In this document: piece after piece, positions 1 to 6,683 of the stretch
Position numbering within the stretch: the first letter of the stretch is position 1
Layout: every line of letters starts with the position of its first letter
Source: Acidobacteriaceae bacterium
Lineage (GTDB): Bacteria > Acidobacteriota > Terriglobia > Terriglobales > SbA1
Reading direction: 5' to 3'
DNA: 7,609 bases
NCBI GenBank assembly: GCA_003136335.1
Contig: PLEA01000440.1
Span: 5,020 to 12,628, forward strand
Notes under the pieces: model-generated
Told to the model about the DNA's origin: nothing
The model's input: the letters and a program-made list of their open reading frames with translations, nothing else
Database searches by the model: none
Made by a program: the position numbers and the translations under genes

Positions 1-78
1 CAACTGCTGCCGGCGACTGGACTGCCGAGTGCGGCTGCCCCCACATGAATCTTTGGCGGACAGCCGAGGCGGTTGTCG

Positions 79-645
79 CTATGTAAGACGACTGGCGAAA
101 AAGTACTTCTCCTCCAGAATCTTCCGATGGTGCAGCTCATGCCCGGCAATTGTGTAGGCCAGGGCGCGGACGCTCACTTCGTTCTTGTTGGCTAGGCCGC
201 GGCGGGTCCAGGCGGGCTCGTCCAGATTGCGGAGCAGGGTGAGGGTAGCGCGGCGGACGGAAATGTAATCCTCGATGATTTCCGGCCAAGGGGCGGCTGC
301 GAATGGACCATTACGCACGTAGTCGTCCTGCTCGTAGCCTTCGATGGGCGTGCGGTCGGCGCGAGCGATGCGCAGGGCACGGTAGGCAAAGATGCGCTCG
401 GTGTCGCAGACATGGCCCAGCACTTCTTTGGCGCTCCATTTGTCGGGGGCGCAGCGGAAATCGCCGTCACTTTCATCGCGGCCGCAGAGCAGCAGCATCG
501 TCTGCCGGCGCTGGGCGTCGAGGGTTGCCAGAATGTCGGACCCAGGGACCAGCGAAATGTAGCGGTCATAATATGGGGCGTATTCGGCTGGCTCGGGCCC
601 CACTATGGTTGTTGCTGCTGGGGTGATCAGGGCTGGTTCTGGCAT
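79..645 (-). CDS. DinB-family putative metal-dependent protein
   Basis: The 188-residue protein has the pattern of the DinB/YfiT-like four-helix-bundle superfamily, cytoplasmic proteins that bind a divalent metal; some members are thiol-dependent transferases, but most have no assigned reaction. Seen directly: a K-W-S-A-K-E-V-L-G-H segment (W70, H78) followed by D-T-E-R, typical of the first conserved helix, and near the C-terminus G-H-E-L-H-H (H169, H172, H173), the usual HxxxH metal-binding helix. The three-histidine site therefore looks intact. The first 25 or so residues are Pro/Ala-rich and probably disordered. The frame stays open upstream to an ATG at 741, but the ATG at 645 is preferred because AGGGAG (complement of 652-657) lies 6 nt before it. 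The gene is transcribed alone, divergently from the bactofilin gene. The specific substrate cannot be read from the sequence. Confidence 0.85.
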   Translation of the reverse strand: MPEPALITPAATTIVGPEPAEYAPYYDRYISLVPGSDILATLDAQRRQTMLLLCGRDESDGDFRCAPDKWSAKEVLGHVCDTERIFAYRALRIARADRTPIEGYEQDDYVRNGPFAAAPWPEIIEDYISVRRATLTLLRNLDEPAWTRRGLANKNEVSVRALAYTIAGHELHHRKILEEKYFFASRLT

Positions 646-1044
646 GATTTGCTCCCTAGGAAGTCCTATCGACTGGATCTGAGTTTCCTGAACGGCCGGA
701 CTGGACTTTGAGGCCCGTCCTTCCGGGATTAGACTCCCCACCCCGAATTCCGTTTTCGATATCGATACGCTGGGCCCCCAAGCATACTATGCCATTGTCG
801 TGAGTGGGAGCGACCGGTGAGTTTTTTCGGGAATCGTTACACGGCAGCAGGCAGAAAGTATGAAGCCCGGAGGGCGTTCGCCGGATTTTCCCAGGCAGCA
901 ACGGGCGTACCCGTCTAGGAACTCTCGATTGAAAATAAAGGATTTTCCACAGCGCTCAATTTGAGACGGGGGAGTACAATTCATTTTGGTCACGAAAGTG
1001 CGGCCAGTGACCCCTAATCCCAACAAGGAAAGGATTTTTACCCC
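646..1044. other. Divergent intergenic region, no gene seen
   Basis: About 400 bp between the divergent DinB-family and bactofilin genes. Open frames here are short, lack ribosome-binding sites and encode Arg/Pro/Ser-rich low-complexity peptides, so none is called. It must carry both promoters, but no convincing -35/-10 pair is visible. A TACAAT at 975-980 could be a -10 for the bactofilin gene but has no good -35. Small structures seen: a perfect 10-bp palindrome TCGATATCGA (756-765), a 5-bp hairpin ACGGG-CGTA-CCCGT (901-914) without a T-run, and an 11-bp inverted repeat CTCAATTTGAG (955-965) just upstream of TACAAT, which could be an operator. No known riboswitch class was recognised. Confidence 0.5.
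652..657 (-). promoter_or_regulatory. Shine-Dalgarno site deciding the DinB-family start
   Basis: The minus strand reads AGGGAG here, 6 nt upstream of the ATG at 645-643. No comparable site precedes the longer possible start at 741, so this site fixes the shorter 188-residue form. Confidence 0.6.
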
Positions 1045-1587
1045 ATGTGGAAGCCGACCAATCAGCCTCAGACGCCTGCCCGCCCTGCCGAGCCGGAACG
1101 ACCGACCACGTCCACGCCCAGCGCGCCAACCATGACTTCGACGGCGAGTGAATCCACCGCACCCCGGCCCCTGACTACCACCACGGCGGACCAGGCCACC
1201 ATTGGCAAGTCGCTCGTGATTAAGGGCGAAGTGACGGGCTCCGAGTCGCTGTACATTGACGGGCGGGTGGAGGGTTCGATCAATCTCTCCGGCAATCGCG
1301 TCACCGTCGGTCGCAACGGCGTGGTGGCCGCCAACATTAATGCGCGGGAGATCGTGGTGCTGGGCAAAGTCCGCGGCAACCTGACCGCCAGCGACCGCGT
1401 CGACATTCGCAGCGATGGGTCGCTTACCGGCGACGTGATCGCGGCACGCATCTCGATTGAAGACGGCGCGTTCTTCAAGGGCGGCATCGACATCCGCAAA
1501 GGCGGACAGCCGCAGCAGCTGAAGCCCAACGGCGAAGACAAGGCGGTTCCGGCCCCGGAGCCGGCAGCAGTCGCCGCCCGGGCATAA
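1045..1587 (+). CDS. Bactofilin (polymer-forming cytoskeletal protein)
   Basis: The 180-residue protein has bactofilin (DUF583) architecture. Residues 1-50 are a Pro/Thr/Ser-rich, probably disordered tail. Residues about 52-152 are a compact domain of short repeating beta strands, with G-x-V-x-G-x-I periodicity (for example D-G-R-V-E-G-S-I and L-G-K-V-R-G-N-L) expected for a right-handed beta-helix. Residues 153-180 are a Pro/Ala-rich tail. Bactofilins self-assemble without nucleotide into filaments beneath the inner membrane and act in cell shape, stalk or pole organisation and wall-enzyme placement; which role applies here is unknown. No transmembrane segment is visible. The ATG is preceded by GGAAAGGA (1028-1035), and the gene is followed by an intrinsic terminator, so it is probably monocistronic. 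Codons are rich in C-ending forms (GAC, AAC, ATC, CGC), consistent with good expression. Neighbours include no peptidoglycan hydrolase, a frequent bactofilin partner. Confidence 0.92.
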   Translation: MWKPTNQPQTPARPAEPERPTTSTPSAPTMTSTASESTAPRPLTTTTADQATIGKSLVIKGEVTGSESLYIDGRVEGSINLSGNRVTVGRNGVVAANINAREIVVLGKVRGNLTASDRVDIRSDGSLTGDVIAARISIEDGAFFKGGIDIRKGGQPQQLKPNGEDKAVPAPEPAAVAARA

Positions 1588-1623
1588 GGTTCGCGCGAAA
1601 AAACTTTGGCTGATGTTCAGCAG

Positions 1624-1657
1624 CGGGCATTCCGCAAGGATGCCCGTTTTGCTTTTT
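1624..1657 (+). terminator. Rho-independent terminator after the bactofilin gene
   Basis: CGGGCAT (1624-1630) pairs perfectly with ATGCCCG (1640-1646) around a 9-nt loop, followed by TTTTGCTTTTT (1647-1657). It starts 36 nt after the bactofilin stop codon and separates that gene from the downstream cluster. Confidence 0.85.
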
Positions 1658-1746
1658 GAGTGAAGCTGCGGATCGCGGAGGGTCTCGCGTGTGGCCCGGC
1701 CCGTTCAGATACTCCTGAAGAATTCAGGCGGGTTGTTCCCGCTGCT

Positions 1747-1755
1747 TGATATACT
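1747..1755 (+). promoter_or_regulatory. Probable extended -10 promoter for the TrkA-N/DLH/cytochrome cluster
   Basis: The sequence reads TGA-TATACT, an extended -10 motif (TGn followed by 5 of 6 consensus bases), 45 nt upstream of the ATG at 1800 and downstream of the bactofilin terminator. No good -35 lies at the usual distance, which extended -10 promoters can tolerate. Predicted transcription start near 1761-1763, giving a leader of about 38 nt. This is a motif reading only. Confidence 0.4.
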
Positions 1756-1799
1756 CGTCCCATTTTTCTGCATGACAGGCGCTACAACGGCGCGCACCT

Positions 1800-2561
1800 A
1801 TGGGACGCATCCGCATCATCATTGTTTTCATCCGGCGTTTGTGGCTGCCGCTGCTGGTGCTGGCCGGGTTCCTGGGAGTGTGTGTCATCTTTTACATGCG
1901 GGTTGAGGGACTGCGGCCGCTGGATGCGCTGTTCTGGGTGATTCATCCGCATGCGATTGAATACCGGGCAGTGCACAAGTCCACCAAGATTTTTTCCATG
2001 TTTGTGTACGCGGGGGTATTCGCGCTGCAGATCTGGATTGCCGAGCGGGTGCTGCTTACTATTTTCAGCCGCCACGGCGTGGAGGCATGGAGAACTATGG
2101 TCAACGAAGTGAACATCGATCGCTTGCGGGATCATTTTATTATTTGTGGATACGGGCAGGTCGGCCGCACCGTGGTCGACCAGCTTCAGCGGTTGGAGAT
2201 TCCGTTCGTGCTGATCGAAACCAACGAAGGCCTTTACCGCGAATTGCTGAATGACAAAATCCCGGTCATTCAGGGCGATGCCAAGCGCCACGACATTCTG
2301 CAGCGGGCCGGAATCGAGCGGGCGCGTGGCATTTGTATCGTCATCGACAACGACGCGGATAATCTCTACATCACCGTGACTGCGCGCTCGCTCAATCCCA
2401 AGGTCAAGATCATTACCCGGGCAGGCCAGCAACGCTACGCCAACGCCATCCGAAGTTCCGGGGCGGATGAGGTCATCATTCCGGAATATGAAGGCGGGCT
2501 GATGACCTTACGCATGATCCAGAAGTATTGTGCGAGCCTGAGGGGAAATGGCTCCGAGTAG
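1800..2561 (+). CDS. Membrane protein with TrkA-N (RCK) NAD-binding domain, channel-like but without a K+ filter
   Basis: The 253-residue protein has the layout of two-helix potassium channels of the Kch/MthK type. A hydrophobic helix lies at about residues 14-32, a short loop at 36-61, a second helix at about 62-84, and a Rossmann-fold TrkA-N/RCK domain at about 110-235. The RCK part is well preserved: G-Y-G-Q-V-G (117-122), an acidic residue ending beta-2 (E140), Q-G-D (158-160), and I-D-N-D-A-D-N (182-188). Such domains bind NAD(H) or other nucleotides and gate ion flux. The loop keeps the L-D-A-L-F-W pore-helix start, but the usual T-x-G-Y-G-D is absent; H-P-H-A-I-E-Y stands there and the loop is about four residues shorter than usual. 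Potassium conduction is therefore doubtful; it may be a sensor, a regulatory subunit or a channel of other selectivity. There is no TrkA-C domain. The start has no clear Shine-Dalgarno, but the protein begins sensibly just before the first helix. It is the first gene of a cluster, 33 nt before the hydrolase gene. Confidence 0.8.
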   Translation: MGRIRIIIVFIRRLWLPLLVLAGFLGVCVIFYMRVEGLRPLDALFWVIHPHAIEYRAVHKSTKIFSMFVYAGVFALQIWIAERVLLTIFSRHGVEAWRTMVNEVNIDRLRDHFIICGYGQVGRTVVDQLQRLEIPFVLIETNEGLYRELLNDKIPVIQGDAKRHDILQRAGIERARGICIVIDNDADNLYITVTARSLNPKVKIITRAGQQRYANAIRSSGADEVIIPEYEGGLMTLRMIQKYCASLRGNGSE

Positions 2562-2575
2562 CCCGTGTTAGATTT

Positions 2576-2583
2576 GAGGAGGG
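2576..2583 (+). promoter_or_regulatory. Shine-Dalgarno site deciding the hydrolase start
   Basis: GAGGAGGG lies 11 nt before the ATG at 2595, inside the possible extension from a GTG at 2565, which has no ribosome-binding site of its own. The later ATG is therefore preferred. Confidence 0.55.
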
Positions 2584-2594
2584 TTCGAAAGGCT

Positions 2595-3308
2595 ATGGCG
2601 CAAGTTGGAATTGTGAAGGAGAAAATTGAGTTGAAAGTAGCTGACAACACCACCATGCAGGCCTATGTGGCACGGCCCGCGAGTGGTGGGCCGCATCCTG
2701 GCCTGATGGTGTTCCAGGAGGCGTTCGGAGTCAACTCGCATATTCGCAATGTTACGGAGCGATTCGCTGAGCAGGGTTACGTGGCCGTGGCTCCGGAATT
2801 GTTTCATCGCACGGCGCCGCCGGGATACGAGGGCAGCTACAGCGACTTTCCCTCGGTGATGCCGCACTACCAAGCAGTGACGAATGAGGCTGCGGAGGCG
2901 GACGTGAGGGCTACCTACGACTGGCTGCGTTCGAATTCGCAGGTGAAGGCTGACGCGATTTCGTGCGTGGGATTTTGTATGGGAGGCCGCGTTTCATATC
3001 TCGCGAACAGCGTGGTTGCGGTGCGAAAGGCGGTCTCGTTTTATGGAGGCGGGATCGCCCCTGGACTGCTGGACCGGGCCGCGAAGCTGTATGCGCCTTC
3101 GCTGCTGATTTGGGGTGGACTGGATAAGCACATTACGCCGGAGCATCGGAAGGCGGTGACGGACGCTTTGGATGCGCAGCGCAAGATTTACGTCAACGTC
3201 GTATTCTCGAACGCGGATCATGCGTTTTTCTGCGACGACCGCCCAGCGTATGAGCCCATTGCGGCGCGGCAGGCTTGGGCATTGACGTTGGAGTTTCTGC
3301 GCTGGTGA
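2595..3308 (+). CDS. Dienelactone hydrolase family protein (carboxymethylenebutenolidase-like)
   Basis: The 237-residue protein matches the dienelactone hydrolase (DLH) family of cytoplasmic alpha/beta hydrolases in length and motifs. The nucleophile elbow is G-F-C-M-G-G with Cys128, as in classical DLH, where the nucleophile is cysteine rather than serine. The other triad members are Asp177 (G-G-L-D-K-H) and His209 (N-A-D-H-A-F-F). The Q-E-A-F-G-V segment carries Glu42, matching the glutamate that holds the cysteine in the DLH resting state. All catalytic residues are thus present. Classical DLH opens dienelactone to maleylacetate in chloroaromatic degradation, but many family members act on other lactones or esters, and no aromatic-pathway genes are present here, so the substrate is open. 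No signal peptide is seen. The stop codon overlaps the GTG start of the next gene (GTGA), which implies translational coupling with the exported cytochrome/copper protein. Confidence 0.92.
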   Translation: MAQVGIVKEKIELKVADNTTMQAYVARPASGGPHPGLMVFQEAFGVNSHIRNVTERFAEQGYVAVAPELFHRTAPPGYEGSYSDFPSVMPHYQAVTNEAAEADVRATYDWLRSNSQVKADAISCVGFCMGGRVSYLANSVVAVRKAVSFYGGGIAPGLLDRAAKLYAPSLLIWGGLDKHITPEHRKAVTDALDAQRKIYVNVVFSNADHAFFCDDRPAYEPIAARQAWALTLEFLRW

Positions 3309-4645
3309 GCAGATTGGGGATTTTGTTCGCGGCGATCGCGCTCGTATTTGCCGCTGCAGGTTGGCAGATGCCGAGAGCCGGGGCGCCGGGCAGTCCCCCT
3401 GCTCCAACCTTCTATAGGGTTGTGCTGCCGATCTTGCAGGATCACTGCCAGAGTTGTCACCGGGTGGGGGAAGTTGCGCCCATGCCGCTGGTGACGTACG
3501 AGCAGACGCGTCCGTGGGCGGGGGCAATGGCGCACGCAGTCGAGATGAAGATGATGCCGCCGTGGTTCGCGGATCCGCGCTATGGGCATTTTGCCAACGA
3601 TGTTTCCTTGACTCCGCAGCAGATCGCAACGATATCGGCGTGGGCTGCGAGTGGCGCGCCTGCCGGCGATTCCCACGATGCGCCGGCGCCGCGGAAATGG
3701 GCTGAGGGATGGAATATTCCGCAGCCTGATCTGGTGGTAAAGATGGCGAAGGCGGTGCAGATTCCGGCGCGAGGAGAGGTCGAGTACACGTACGAGATTG
3801 TGCCTACGCATTTTGCGGAGGATCGGTGGGTGCAGATGTCGGAGTTTCGGCCGGGGAGTCCCGCGCATGTGCACCACGCGGTGGTGTATATTCGTCCGCC
3901 GGATTCCGAGTGGCTGCGGCATGCGCCAGTGGGAGCGCCTTTCACGGCGTCGACGTTGAGCGATCCGCTGGAGCGGCGCGAGGCGCACGAGACCACCAGC
4001 GATTTGCTCCTGGTGTATGCGCCGGGCAGTTCGCCGGAGCGGTGGCCGGACGGGATGGCAAAGTTCGTGCCCGCGGGATCCGATCTTGTGTTTCAGATGC
4101 ACTACACGACCAATAAGTCGGCGGATCAGGATCAGACGAGCATTGGGCTGGTGTTTGCGAAGACGCCGCCGAAGCAGAGGGTGATCACGCTGCAGTTGAA
4201 CAATCATGCGCTGATCATTCCGCCGGGTGCGGATAATTTTCGCGTGGAAGTCCAGGGCACTCTGCCCAATGACGCGACGCTGCTGAGCCTGTTTCCGCAT
4301 ATGCACCTGCGCGGGAAGCGCTTTGAGTACGACATTGTGCATGATGATGGCAGCGTGGAAGTGTTGTTGCGGGTGAATTATCACTTTCACTGGCAGTTGG
4401 GTTACAGGCTGGCCGAGCCGCGCGTGTTGAAGGCGGGGACACGGCTGCGGGCGATTGCGTGGTATGACAATTCGAAGAATAATCCGCACAACCCTGATCC
4501 AACGAAGACGGTGACTTGGGGCGATCAGACTTCCGACGAGATGATGGTGGGATTTTTTGATGTGGCCGTGGCGGCGGGGATGGATAAGTGGAAATTCTTT
4601 GTGCGGCACGAGGTTGCGAAGCCAGGGGAGCAGCAGAAACAGTAG
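3305..4645 (+). CDS. Exported cytochrome c fused to a PHM-like type II copper monooxygenase
   Basis: The 446-residue protein starts with a short signal peptide or anchor (hydrophobic residues about 4-19, ending A-A-A-G), so it should work in the periplasm. Residues about 32-125 form a cytochrome c domain with one heme site, C-Q-S-C-H (C48, C51, H52), followed by G-E-V-A-P-M and a K-M-M-P-P-W segment whose methionines could be the sixth heme ligand. The rest resembles copper type II, ascorbate-dependent monooxygenases such as PHM and dopamine beta-hydroxylase. Candidate CuH ligands are H190 and H191 (H-V-H-H-A-V-V) and H266 (F-Q-M-H-Y). Candidate CuM ligands are H332 and H334 (P-H-M-H-L-R-G-K) and M413 (S-D-E-M). 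All six thus have counterparts, in order. A C-H hydroxylation or similar redox reaction fed by electrons from the heme is an inference; the substrate is unknown. The GTG at 3305 is preferred because it overlaps the hydrolase stop codon, has GGAG 11 nt upstream and leads straight into the signal peptide. An earlier ATG at 3275 would lie inside the upstream gene. Confidence 0.85.
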   Translation: MSRLGILFAAIALVFAAAGWQMPRAGAPGSPPAPTFYRVVLPILQDHCQSCHRVGEVAPMPLVTYEQTRPWAGAMAHAVEMKMMPPWFADPRYGHFANDVSLTPQQIATISAWAASGAPAGDSHDAPAPRKWAEGWNIPQPDLVVKMAKAVQIPARGEVEYTYEIVPTHFAEDRWVQMSEFRPGSPAHVHHAVVYIRPPDSEWLRHAPVGAPFTASTLSDPLERREAHETTSDLLLVYAPGSSPERWPDGMAKFVPAGSDLVFQMHYTTNKSADQDQTSIGLVFAKTPPKQRVITLQLNNHALIIPPGADNFRVEVQGTLPNDATLLSLFPHMHLRGKRFEYDIVHDDGSVEVLLRVNYHFHWQLGYRLAEPRVLKAGTRLRAIAWYDNSKNNPHNPDPTKTVTWGDQTSDEMMVGFFDVAVAAGMDKWKFFVRHEVAKPGEQQKQ

Positions 4646-4657
4646 TGCGGGTGTCGT

Positions 4658-4735
4658 CCCGTCCGGGGCTCGTTTCTTGCTTACCCAGCGCTGGAGTGCT
4701 GGGCTAAGTTGTTTCGCCCCTTCGGGGCTTATTTC
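4658..4735. repeat. Two-hairpin REP-like intergenic element, possibly also a terminator
   Basis: The first hairpin is CCCAGCGC (4684-4691) paired with GTGCTGGG (4696-4703) around TGGA, with outer TTA/TAA pairing across one bulged base (4681-4707). The second is GCCCC (4716-4720) with GGGGC (4724-4728) around TTC. A direct repeat frames the unit: CGGGGCT-n2-TTTC occurs at 4664-4676 and 4723-4735 with 11 of 13 identical bases. The layout resembles palindromic intergenic repeats dispersed through many bacterial genomes. That this one is multicopy cannot be shown from a single window. The weak T-rich tail after the second hairpin could end the upstream transcript. Confidence 0.55.
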
Positions 4736-4848
4736 GTAACCAGTTGCATCGTCGCTTGCGGGCGCGGGTTGTCCTCTGTAACACTGGAATGGGTTCACGC
4801 CAATTGAGCGCTATTTCCACGCCAACAATTTCTGAAGAACCGAATCGC

Positions 4849-6642
4849 ATGCCGGAGCGGCTGCGAGCGGCGTCCTATTGGGCGCTGACCGTGGTGTTCG
4901 TGGCGGTGTATTTTGGTTCGCTGTTCTCGCCGGCATTGCTTGATGATGCGGACAGCACGCATGCGGAAGCCGCGCGCGAGATGTTTGTGAGTAGGGATTA
5001 CGTCACGCTGCATGTGAACGGGGTGCGCTATCTGGAGAAGGCTCCACTGCCTTATTGGTTGGTGGCGTTCTGCTATCAAATTTTCGGGGTGAATGAGTTT
5101 GCCGCGCGGCTGCCCATGGCGCTGTCGGTGCTGCTGCTCGGAGTGCTGGCCGTAATTTGGGGACGGCGTGCGTTTGGCGAGCGGGCGGGGATTTACGCGG
5201 GATTATGTGTGTACACGAGTGCCGGCGTGTTTTTGTTTACGCGCATTCTGATTCCCGACGTGCTGCTGAGTTTGTTGATCGCCGCGTCGCTGTATTTCTT
5301 TTTGAGCGCTCTGGAGCCTGATGAGCATGCGTGGCAATGGTATGCGGGATATGCATGCGTGGCGCTGGGGGTGCTGACGAAGGGGTTGATTGCGCTGGCG
5401 TTTCCGGGCGGGGCGGCATTTTTGTACCTGGCGCTGACTGGTGAATGGCGGCGGTGGCGCGAGTTCCGGTTGGCATCGGGAATGGCGTTGTTTCTGCTGA
5501 TCGCCGCGCCGTGGCACATTCTGGCTGGGCTGCGAAACACGGGTGGTCAGGGAGGACATGGATTTTTCTGGTTTTATTTCGTCAACGAACATTTTCTGAG
5601 ATTTCTGGGGAAGCGCTATCCGCGGGATTACAACAAGCTTCCCTGGGCGCTTTATTGGTCCCTGCATTTAGTGTGGCTGTTTCCGTGGAGCTTGTACCTG
5701 CCAGCGGCGATTCGCACGATCCTTGACGAGCGCAGGACGCTCCGCCGAAATAATTTTCGCCGGCGCACACGATTAATGTGCTGGATACTCGCGGGGTTAG
5801 TGCTGCTGTTTTTTGCCATCTCGACCAACCAGGAGTACTACACGTTTCCAGCCTACTTCCCGCTGCTGATGTTGCTGGGCGATGGAATTGCGCGCTGTGA
5901 ACGGAGCGATTGCGATGCCGGAGTGCGCAAGGGATGGCTCAGGATTTCGGCGGGAGCGCTGGCGGGGGTGGGATTGGTTGCGAGTGCGACTCTGCTGTCG
6001 CTGCTGTGGCAGTCGCGGCATCTGCCGTTCGAGCCCGACATTGGGACCGTGCTGGCGACGCACAATATGGATACGGACACGCTCTCGACGTCGCACATGC
6101 TGGATTTGAGTTACGCGTCGTTTGCGGCGTTGCGTTTGCCGGCGGCACTGGCGGCGGTGGCGTTGGTGGTGGCTCCGTTGCTGTCGTTTCTTCTGCGCAT
6201 TCGGAGACGTCACTACGCCGCGACGTGGGTACTGGCGGTGGGGATGGCGGTTTTTCTGGTGGCGGCGCACATCGCGCTGGGACGGTTTGGACCGTATTTG
6301 TCGTCGAAGGATTTGGCGCGGGAGATTGCGGCGCGGGCGCGTCCTGAGGATCGAGTGATGATTTATGGCGATCAGGCCTTTGGGTCGTCATTGCTGTTCT
6401 ATTTACGGCGGCCAGTGCAGTTGGTGGAGGGACGGACGACTTCGATGTGGTTTGGATCGACGTTTTCGGATGCTCCGAAGATCTATTTGAGCGACGCGGA
6501 TTTACAGCGGGATTGGGTTCGGCAGAACCGAGTATTCTTGTTTGTGCCCCCGCACTTGAAGACTAAGGTTGACGTGCTTTTGCCGAGTAAGTTCGTGGTG
6601 GCGGAGGTATCGGGGAAGTTCGTTTACAGCAACCGGCCGTGA
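4849..6642 (+). CDS. GT39-family (ArnT/PMT-like) integral membrane glycosyltransferase
   Basis: The 597-residue protein has the size and layout of GT-C fold glycosyltransferases of family 39 (ArnT, PMT and relatives), which use polyprenyl-phosphate-linked sugars and act on the outer face of the inner membrane. The first helix is at residues about 9-27. It is followed by the catalytic-loop motif L-L-D-D-A-D-S (acidic residues D32, D33, D35) and H-A-E-A-A-R-E-M, then Y-L-E-K-A-P-L-P-Y-W (61-70), the conserved E-K-x-P-x-x-Y-W segment of ArnT-like enzymes. About ten further hydrophobic segments run to about residue 480, and the last 115 residues form a probable periplasmic domain. Acceptor and sugar are unknown; lipid A, glycan or protein are all possible. 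Start choice: the frame is also open from a TTG at 4744 and an ATG at 4789, but codons 4789-4848 have A/T-rich third positions (7 of 19 G or C) and switch to G/C-rich from 4849, so the later ATG is preferred. None of these starts has a strong Shine-Dalgarno site. The gene appears to stand alone. Confidence 0.9.
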   Translation: MPERLRAASYWALTVVFVAVYFGSLFSPALLDDADSTHAEAAREMFVSRDYVTLHVNGVRYLEKAPLPYWLVAFCYQIFGVNEFAARLPMALSVLLLGVLAVIWGRRAFGERAGIYAGLCVYTSAGVFLFTRILIPDVLLSLLIAASLYFFLSALEPDEHAWQWYAGYACVALGVLTKGLIALAFPGGAAFLYLALTGEWRRWREFRLASGMALFLLIAAPWHILAGLRNTGGQGGHGFFWFYFVNEHFLRFLGKRYPRDYNKLPWALYWSLHLVWLFPWSLYLPAAIRTILDERRTLRRNNFRRRTRLMCWILAGLVLLFFAISTNQEYYTFPAYFPLLMLLGDGIARCERSDCDAGVRKGWLRISAGALAGVGLVASATLLSLLWQSRHLPFEPDIGTVLATHNMDTDTLSTSHMLDLSYASFAALRLPAALAAVALVVAPLLSFLLRIRRRHYAATWVLAVGMAVFLVAAHIALGRFGPYLSSKDLAREIAARARPEDRVMIYGDQAFGSSLLFYLRRPVQLVEGRTTSMWFGSTFSDAPKIYLSDADLQRDWVRQNRVFLFVPPHLKTKVDVLLPSKFVVAEVSGKFVYSNRP

Positions 6643-6683
6643 GGCTTTTTTTGCCGACGGTTACTTCTGGGCTAATGCCTAAA

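Noticed and set aside
1..78. Possible C-terminal end of a plus-strand gene, or a minus-strand start at the ATG complementary to 44-46
   Set aside because: Two plus-strand frames end here (stops at 46-48 and 84-86) but the fragments are too short to recognise, and the minus-strand ATG has no Shine-Dalgarno, so no call is made.
901..914. ACGGG-CGTA-CCCGT hairpin as part of a riboswitch (GEMM or mini-ykkC)
   Set aside because: The conserved core sequences of these classes and the ACGR loops are absent; only a small stem is seen.
860..964. Possible 34-codon plus-strand small gene in the divergent intergenic region
   Set aside because: No proper Shine-Dalgarno, low-complexity Pro/Arg/Ser product, and it runs into the presumed bactofilin promoter.
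3218..4798. Long minus-strand open frame (about 526 codons) antisense to the cytochrome/monooxygenase gene
   Set aside because: The product is an Arg/His/Pro-rich chain with no domain, and the opposite strand encodes a protein with clear heme and copper motifs. It arises from GC-rich codon structure.
6636..6651. T-run after the GT39 stop codon as a terminator
   Set aside because: The stem before the seven Ts (GGCC-GTGA-GGCT) is only about four pairs including a wobble, too weak to call.
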